Shown: one piece after another, positions 7,218-11,515 of the stretch | Position numbering within the stretch: position 1 is the first letter of the stretch | Layout of the letters: each line of letters opens with the position of its first letter | From: Willaertia magna | Taxonomy: Eukaryota > Heterolobosea > Eutetramitea > Acrasida > Naegleriidae | Length of the DNA: 11,515 nt | Reading direction: 5' to 3' | Assembly (NCBI GenBank): GCA_902984215.1 | Contig: CADWAF010004758.1 | Location: forward strand, 1 to 11,515 | Translations under genes and position numbers: made by a program | The notes under the pieces: generated by a model | What the model saw: the letters and a program-made list of their open reading frames with translations, nothing else | Database searches by the model: none | Told to the model about the DNA's origin: nothing

Positions 7218-8432
7218 TTAAAATATAGTACAGACTTTCGATTTTTGAACATCTAAACGTTGAGAATTAATTATTTTCTCTAAATGTTCATGTAATTGTT
7301 TAATTGTTCTTTCAAATGTTGGTCCTGTATACCCCACTTGTCCACAATTTTGAATAAATAGAACTTCATTAGTTTGTTGTTGTTCCGATTGTAGGATTGT
7401 TGTTTCCACTAATTTTACAATTTCAGATCCTTTTATAACTTCTCCAAACACTGTATTCTTACCATTTAGTTCTGTACATTTATTAGTGGTAATTATGAAT
7501 TGTTTAGGGTTTTCATGATTTGTTGAAATACTCCCCACATCATGCTTTAGGTTAAGGTTTTCACTTGGATATTCAATAGATGTTAAATCAAAGTATTTAT
7601 GCTTAAAGTTATTATTTTCTAAAGGTATTGAGTTAAGAAGATCTTTCACTTTCTCTACTTCTTCTTTATCAGAATACATTACTATTCTATCACCAGTTAA
7701 GTCTCCTCCCTTAATACAGAATGCAAGCAAAGCACTGTCAAACATACATCCTTTCAAATGTAATTGTATTCCTGTCTTTGTTAAGCCTAACTCTCCAGTA
7801 CAAAGCACCCTGAATAACTCTCCTAGTTTTGGACAAACCTTTTTATTTAATTTAATTTCTATCGTTCCCAAACGAGTTGGATTTGTATTATCCTTCTTCT
7901 TTTTAGCTATATCTAAGAAAACAATTGGAAATAGTTCATTCTCTGAATTGTTTGTTAAAAGCATTTCTCTATATCCTCCTGCATCTAAAATATTTACATT
8001 AAGGAAAGTTTTGTTGGATTCTTCATCAACAACATCCTTTTCTAAATCTACATGTTCAAAGTTTGTTATAATTGGATATCTAGATACATCACTATTATAA
8101 GGCCATAATCTTTTACATTCTCTTTGATAAAGATCAATTTCATTTGATGTACAATCTAATCTTTTAGATTTATAAGCAGCTTCCCTTATTACTTGCCTCC
8201 AAAATCTACAAATATTAGAAACTTTAATTACATCTCTAGATGATAGAAATATAAATATATTAAGTAATAAATTATAATTGTAACTAATATCTTTGAGGGA
8301 ATAACAAATCGTATTTATATTTCCGAGATTTACTCTTTTGTTTACCGCTTTATTATTCAACAACACACCATTATTCTTGTTATCTAAGACAATCACTGAG
8401 CCTTCCTCATTAATCAAGCTATCACCCTCCAT
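7218..8432 (-). CDS. F-box protein with degenerate cyclophilin-like domain and C-terminal CaaX-like motif, 404 aa
   Basis: This is probably an SCF ubiquitin-ligase adaptor. An F-box-like segment lies at about 51-90 (NLLLNIFIFLSSRDVIKVSN then ICRFWRQVI), followed by YQRECKRLWP, which is common after F-boxes. Residues about 169-365 align with cyclophilin: FPIVFLDIA, IEIKLNKKVCPKLGELFRVLCTGE, LHLKGCMF, GGDLTGD, NLKHDVGSIS, QFIITT, NGKNTVFGEVIKGSEIVK and IQNCGQ. By alignment to human CypA the catalytic Arg55 is Ser (S233), Phe113 is Ile (I313), Trp121 is missing and His126 is Asn (N326). Phe60 and Gln111 are kept, so it is likely a binding module rather than an active isomerase. A helical segment (373-395) precedes the end, KSKVCTIF, a CaaX-type prenylation motif with basic residues before it. 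ATG at 8430-8432 is the only usable start; 43 open codons without Met lie between it and the ERMARD stop. Confidence 0.8.
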   Translation of the reverse strand: MEGDSLINEEGSVIVLDNKNNGVLLNNKAVNKRVNLGNINTICYSLKDISYNYNLLLNIFIFLSSRDVIKVSNICRFWRQVIREAAYKSKRLDCTSNEIDLYQRECKRLWPYNSDVSRYPIITNFEHVDLEKDVVDEESNKTFLNVNILDAGGYREMLLTNNSENELFPIVFLDIAKKKKDNTNPTRLGTIEIKLNKKVCPKLGELFRVLCTGELGLTKTGIQLHLKGCMFDSALLAFCIKGGDLTGDRIVMYSDKEEVEKVKDLLNSIPLENNNFKHKYFDLTSIEYPSENLNLKHDVGSISTNHENPKQFIITTNKCTELNGKNTVFGEVIKGSEIVKLVETTILQSEQQQTNEVLFIQNCGQVGYTGPTFERTIKQLHEHLEKIINSQRLDVQKSKVCTIF

Positions 8433-8561
8433 TATTGAGTCAATTTTTTTCGAAATGTTTCGTAGTTCAGTTGGAAAACGGAAACCAGTAAAGCAAGCAA
8501 AGCTTTTTAAAAAGTTCCCTTTGGGGTTTGTGAAGATTTTCCATGTGAAAATTCTACTTTT
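8433..8561 (-). other. Stop-free in-frame spacer between the ERMARD and F-box/cyclophilin genes
   Basis: This 129-bp spacer is 43 codons long and contains no stop or ATG in the frame shared by both neighbouring genes. It runs from the TAA ending the ERMARD gene (8562-8564) directly into the F-box ATG. GC is 42 of 129 bases (33%), visibly higher than the adjacent ERMARD coding region. The encoded peptide would be basic and Phe-rich (for example TWKIFTNPKGNFLKSF). It contains a 12-bp palindrome, CTTTTTAAAAAG (8503-8514). It may simply be the promoter and leader of the F-box gene, a readthrough linker, or the remnant of a fused coding region. Confidence 0.5.
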
Positions 8562-10925
8562 TTAATTAATTTTTAAAAAATCATTTTCAATAATCTTTTG
8601 TTTTAAAATTATAAATTCTATAAATTTTGAACAACAAGCACCAAATAATCCTTCTTTCATTGCACCTTCAATTCGTTGTGCTTGTGTTAATATTTGTAAA
8701 ATCCAATTTAAACGTTTCTTTGAATCTTGATTAATATCCATATGTAAATATTGAACTTTAATTAATTCAAAAATAAATAAAATTAAATAATTAATTAATG
8801 GTCTAGTTTCTATAATTGTTGTATATAATTTTCTATGTGGAGTTCTTGCTTTTCTTTCATTTATCAAAGAACAAATAGATTGATATTTTTCTTCTAAAAT
8901 ATCCATACTACTTTGTAAATGTTGTAAAATACGAAATAACATATCAATATTACTAATATGTTGTGAAAGACAATGAAAATGATTATTATATTGTAATAAT
9001 AACTTTTCTTTTACAATATTACCAATTTTTACAGGATATTTATCATTAAGATAAGATAATACTTGTAAAGTAGTAAATTGACATGTTTTTGGATTTCCTG
9101 TTTTAAAATTATTTTCAATATTTGTATATAACTTTTCTAATTCTTCCTTGTTTGTTGTAATCGTTTCTTCTTCTTCTGTCTTCTTACTTAATGAAAATCC
9201 TTGTTTATTCATTAAACATCCATATTCTTCAAGTTCTCTAATAGGAAAGTTTAAATCAATTAATTTATAATCTTTTGAAAAGATATAATTTGAGAATTTT
9301 GTACTTGTTTCATTCCATAAATTAATAAATTTAGTTCTTATATCATAAACACTAACAGAAGGTGTATTTCTAATAATTAAGTGATGAATTGTTGAAGAAA
9401 GTAATGGAGATTGATTTAAAATCAATTCAAAAATCTCTTTTTGATTTCTTGTAAATTTTACACAAAGACCTAAAAATAGTAAAAAGTAATGTTGTACAAT
9501 TTCAGGTGCTATTTGATTTAAAACTTCACAATGAGCTATTTTATCTCTAAGTCTAGGTCCAGAATAAAATAAGAAAGAATCTAATAAACAATCTCCTAAA
9601 GGTTCTCCAATTAAATTATAAATTTCATTTGGTGTTAAATCATCAATTTCTTTCTTTATTAACATTTTCTCTACTTCTTCTTTAGATTCTAAATGATTTG
9701 AAAAGATAATATCTAAAGTACTAAATAACTCTGCATTCTGTGCAGACCACGTTCTTTCATCAATTTTTTCATTATTTGAAATAATATATAATCTTCTAAG
9801 AAAATGTTCAAATTGTGGGAATAATAAACATAAAGATAATTGTAAACATATTTGATTATTTTCTTTTAATCCTTTAAATAAATAATTAAATGATATTTTC
9901 ATAATTTCTTTTCTAGTTGGTAAAATAAAATAAGTTGATTCTAAAATTTTATTTATAATTAATTCATCTTCTTTTTTTAATAATAAATTATTTTGATATA
10001 AAATTAATGATTGATATGTTTCTATATTTAATAAATTAACATATGGTTTAATTATAAAATTAATATTTTTATCAATACACCAATCATTTACTTCTTTACA
10101 AATTGTAAAATATAATCTCCATAAAAAACTTAAATAACAAGAATGTAATTCATATTCATCTAAAAATCCATGAAATAAAACATTTCTTAAATTTAATCCT
10201 TTAGGTGGTCCCATAAATACTTTTATAATATTTAATAACTTTAATGAAAGAACTTTTCTTAATTGTTGACATTCTAATATCTCTGTCAATGTTGGTGGTA
10301 AAATAATCTCTAAATTATTATCTTCATGTTTTTGAACTGTTATAACAATAGATGAAATGATACGTTCAACAATTGTACATAAAAAACTAAAGGTTGAATA
10401 ACATTGTTCTCGTTGAATACTTTCTTTTTGTAAAAATTGTAAAGTTTCAATTGGTTGATTACATTTTTCTAAATATTTTAAAATTTCATTATTATTAATT
10501 TCAATTAAAATTTTATCTAAATTTAAAAATTTCCAACTAAATAAACAAATTTCTTTTAATTGAATAGATGCCTTAATATATTCTTCTTCTTCTTCTTTTA
10601 ATTCAAGAAAATGTGGAAAATTATTTAAATTCAATAATCCATTCTTTTCATCAATTAATAAATTCATTTCCTTTTTATTTTCATCTTGTTCTTCATGAAC
10701 TAATTTAGAAACAAATGGAGATAAACAAGATAATTCATTATCAAAAGAAAATTGTTTTTTATTATTATTAATATATTGATCTATTTTATTTAATTCTTCT
10801 TTATAAAAATTTAAATTATTCATTTCATTATTTTTATTAATTAAATTATCAGTATTGTTGTTGTGTAAATAATAATTAGCTACAAAATAATTTAACAATA
10901 CATGTTTCCTCCAAGATAAAGACAT
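8562..10925 (-). CDS. ERMARD: ERMARD (C6orf70)/DUF4209-like protein, 787 aa
   Basis: It resembles the ER membrane-associated RNA degradation protein family, whose molecular function is poorly established. Two matching signatures carry RxxxxH motifs: GPPKGLNLRNVLFHGFLDE (R247, H252) and GPRLRDKIAHCE (R460, H465). The second follows NAELFSTLDIIF and a LIGEPLGDCLLDSFLF stretch. RxxxxH is the signature of HEPN-fold ribonucleases. The N-terminus is Asn/Lys/Glu-rich and variable-looking. Residues of about 250-560 are helical. Near the C-terminus a hydrophobic segment (about 709-722, PLINYLILFIFELI) and a weaker one (FIEFIIL) could be the membrane anchors known in this family, though they are only moderately hydrophobic. 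The start ATG follows an A-run (GAAAAAATG); 24 upstream codons are open but lack Met. It is divergent from the enolase-like gene across 129 bp. Its stop is the only one separating it from the F-box gene in the same frame. Very AT-rich. The family call rests on remembered motifs, not a search. Confidence 0.75.
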   Translation of the reverse strand: MSLSWRKHVLLNYFVANYYLHNNNTDNLINKNNEMNNLNFYKEELNKIDQYINNNKKQFSFDNELSCLSPFVSKLVHEEQDENKKEMNLLIDEKNGLLNLNNFPHFLELKEEEEEYIKASIQLKEICLFSWKFLNLDKILIEINNNEILKYLEKCNQPIETLQFLQKESIQREQCYSTFSFLCTIVERIISSIVITVQKHEDNNLEIILPPTLTEILECQQLRKVLSLKLLNIIKVFMGPPKGLNLRNVLFHGFLDEYELHSCYLSFLWRLYFTICKEVNDWCIDKNINFIIKPYVNLLNIETYQSLILYQNNLLLKKEDELIINKILESTYFILPTRKEIMKISFNYLFKGLKENNQICLQLSLCLLFPQFEHFLRRLYIISNNEKIDERTWSAQNAELFSTLDIIFSNHLESKEEVEKMLIKKEIDDLTPNEIYNLIGEPLGDCLLDSFLFYSGPRLRDKIAHCEVLNQIAPEIVQHYFLLFLGLCVKFTRNQKEIFELILNQSPLLSSTIHHLIIRNTPSVSVYDIRTKFINLWNETSTKFSNYIFSKDYKLIDLNFPIRELEEYGCLMNKQGFSLSKKTEEEETITTNKEELEKLYTNIENNFKTGNPKTCQFTTLQVLSYLNDKYPVKIGNIVKEKLLLQYNNHFHCLSQHISNIDMLFRILQHLQSSMDILEEKYQSICSLINERKARTPHRKLYTTIIETRPLINYLILFIFELIKVQYLHMDINQDSKKRLNWILQILTQAQRIEGAMKEGLFGACCSKFIEFIILKQKIIENDFLKIN

Positions 10926-11054
10926 TTTTTCTTTGTGTACTACTGTAACAATTTCATCAATACATCCCGTTCCGTTATCTTCTTCTTTACAATCAAATTA
11001 TAGCGATGACAAGTTGGTGAATACCATGAATTTCATGAAATTCACAAAAAAAAA
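10926..11054. promoter_or_regulatory. Divergent intergenic region between ERMARD and the enolase-like gene
   Basis: This 129-bp gap separates two start codons on opposite strands, so it must hold both promoters and leaders. It contains the 18-bp palindrome at 11027-11044 and a nine-A run directly before the enolase-like ATG. The ERMARD-proximal half is less AT-rich than the surrounding genes. I could not assign TATA elements with any certainty. Confidence 0.5.
11027..11044. promoter_or_regulatory. 18-bp perfect palindrome, possible transcription-factor dyad
   Basis: TGAATTTCATGAAATTCA reads identically on both strands, with no mismatch or spacer. It lies 10 bp before the + strand ATG and about 100 bp from the ERMARD ATG. 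Its centre, TTCATGAA, has the TTCnnGAA arrangement of a heat-shock-element dyad, although the outer GAA/TTC units are spaced by one base rather than two. Its role as a binding site is an inference from symmetry and position. Confidence 0.5.
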
Positions 11055-11515
11055 ATGCAATTTTCACATGAAAATCTCTTTGAAATTCAATTACAAGAAT
11101 ATCCATTAGAGTTAAGAAGTACTTTCGGTACAAGTCATTCAAGTACTACGAAACGTAATAATGCATTATTTATAATTAAAATAAATAATAATTTTTATGG
11201 ATTTGGTGAGATTGGTTTACCACCAAAAAAGAAGAAATGTTATTTAGCAGATTTTAATGATATTAAATATTTCTTTAATGAATATTGTAATTTTTTACAA
11301 AAAGAAATGTCAATAATTAATTATCAAAAATCAAAAATAATTAAAAAATCATTAAAGGAATGGATTGGTGATTATTTTCCATTAAATATAAATAATTATT
11401 TTATTCCAATTAAAAATTATTTTTTAAAAGAAAATAAATTATTTACAATTATAGAAATTTTACCTTTAATTTTATTAAAAGTTTTAGATCAAAATATTTA
11501 TCATGATTTTAATTT
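11055..11515 (+). CDS. Enolase-superfamily (mandelate racemase/muconate lactonizing type) enzyme, N-terminal part, truncated by window end
   Basis: The frame is open for 153 codons and runs off the window. The start is ATG 11055-11057, the first Met after an in-frame TGA at 11007-11009, preceded by nine A's. The N-terminal 66 residues look like the capping domain of dipeptide-epimerase-like members: PLELRSTFGTSHSSTTKR (17-34), a beta-strand pattern NALFIIKI, then YGFGEIGLPPKKK (48-60) and CYLADFNDI. The G-x-GE-x-G-LPP segment is typical of the family. Residues 67-153 are Asn/Lys/Ile-rich and helical. The catalytic barrel with the Lys and metal ligands lies beyond the window, so the substrate cannot be assigned and activity cannot be judged. 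Related enzymes epimerise L-Ala-D/L-Glu-type dipeptides. The family assignment is moderately sure. Confidence 0.6.
   Translation, partial: MQFSHENLFEIQLQEYPLELRSTFGTSHSSTTKRNNALFIIKINNNFYGFGEIGLPPKKKKCYLADFNDIKYFFNEYCNFLQKEMSIINYQKSKIIKKSLKEWIGDYFPLNINNYFIPIKNYFLKENKLFTIIEILPLILLKVLDQNIYHDFN

Noticed and set aside
8338..8565. 75-codon plus-strand frame crossing the spacer between the F-box and ERMARD genes
   Set aside because: Half of it is antisense to the F-box coding region and it has no recognisable features; the same spacer is open on both strands, so a plus-strand gene is not supported.
10926..10997. 24 stop-free codons upstream of and in frame with ERMARD
   Set aside because: No Met is present, an in-frame TAA lies at 10998-11000, and the ATG at 10925 has good A-rich context; this length of openness is likely by chance.
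1..11515. tRNA genes, CRISPR arrays, insertion sequences
   Set aside because: No cloverleaf-like segment, regularly spaced repeats, transposase frame or terminal inverted repeats were seen on either strand.

Overview
The window looks like nuclear DNA of an AT-rich, gene-dense, intron-poor unicellular eukaryote that uses the standard genetic code. The genes are eukaryote-specific: a TREX-2 scaffold, a diphthamide J-protein, an ERMARD homologue and an F-box protein. They are packed on both strands with gaps of about 20-130 bp. Long frames run without visible introns, one of them 5.2 kb. Coding A/T is high, with Asn/Lys-rich proteins. An OXA1-type insertase implies mitochondria. A heterolobosean or amoebozoan protist would fit, but the sequence alone does not settle this.

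Layout, left to right: (1) the 3' end of an unidentified gene on + (1-222). (2) A very large Sac3/GANP (MCM3AP-like) protein on - (288-5489), with an Arg-Gly and charged low-complexity N-terminus, a GANP/PCI core, a CID-like helix and a GANP-type C-terminal region. (3) OXA1 on - (5584-6468). Its frame stays open upstream to an ATG at 6654, interrupted only by a TAA at codon 4. (4) DPH4 on + (6669-7196), divergent from OXA1. (5) An F-box protein with a degenerate cyclophilin domain and a C-terminal CaaX-like motif on - (7218-8432), convergent with DPH4. (6) An ERMARD/DUF4209-type protein on - (8562-10925). (7) The 5' part of an enolase-superfamily enzyme on + (11055 to the window end), divergent from ERMARD.

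The genes do not form one pathway; this is an ordinary compact eukaryotic neighbourhood. Start codons tend to follow an A-run: the Sac3, DPH4, ERMARD and enolase-like genes all read AAAAATG or longer. The OXA1 and F-box starts do not.

The most unusual points are: the ERMARD and F-box/cyclophilin genes are in the same frame, separated by one TAA and a 43-codon stop-free spacer; the F-box/pseudo-cyclophilin/CaaX combination; the single TAA interrupting the OXA1 N-terminus; two RxxxxH motifs in the ERMARD protein; and an 18-bp perfect palindrome in a divergent promoter. I see no mobile elements, CRISPR arrays, rRNA or tRNA genes.
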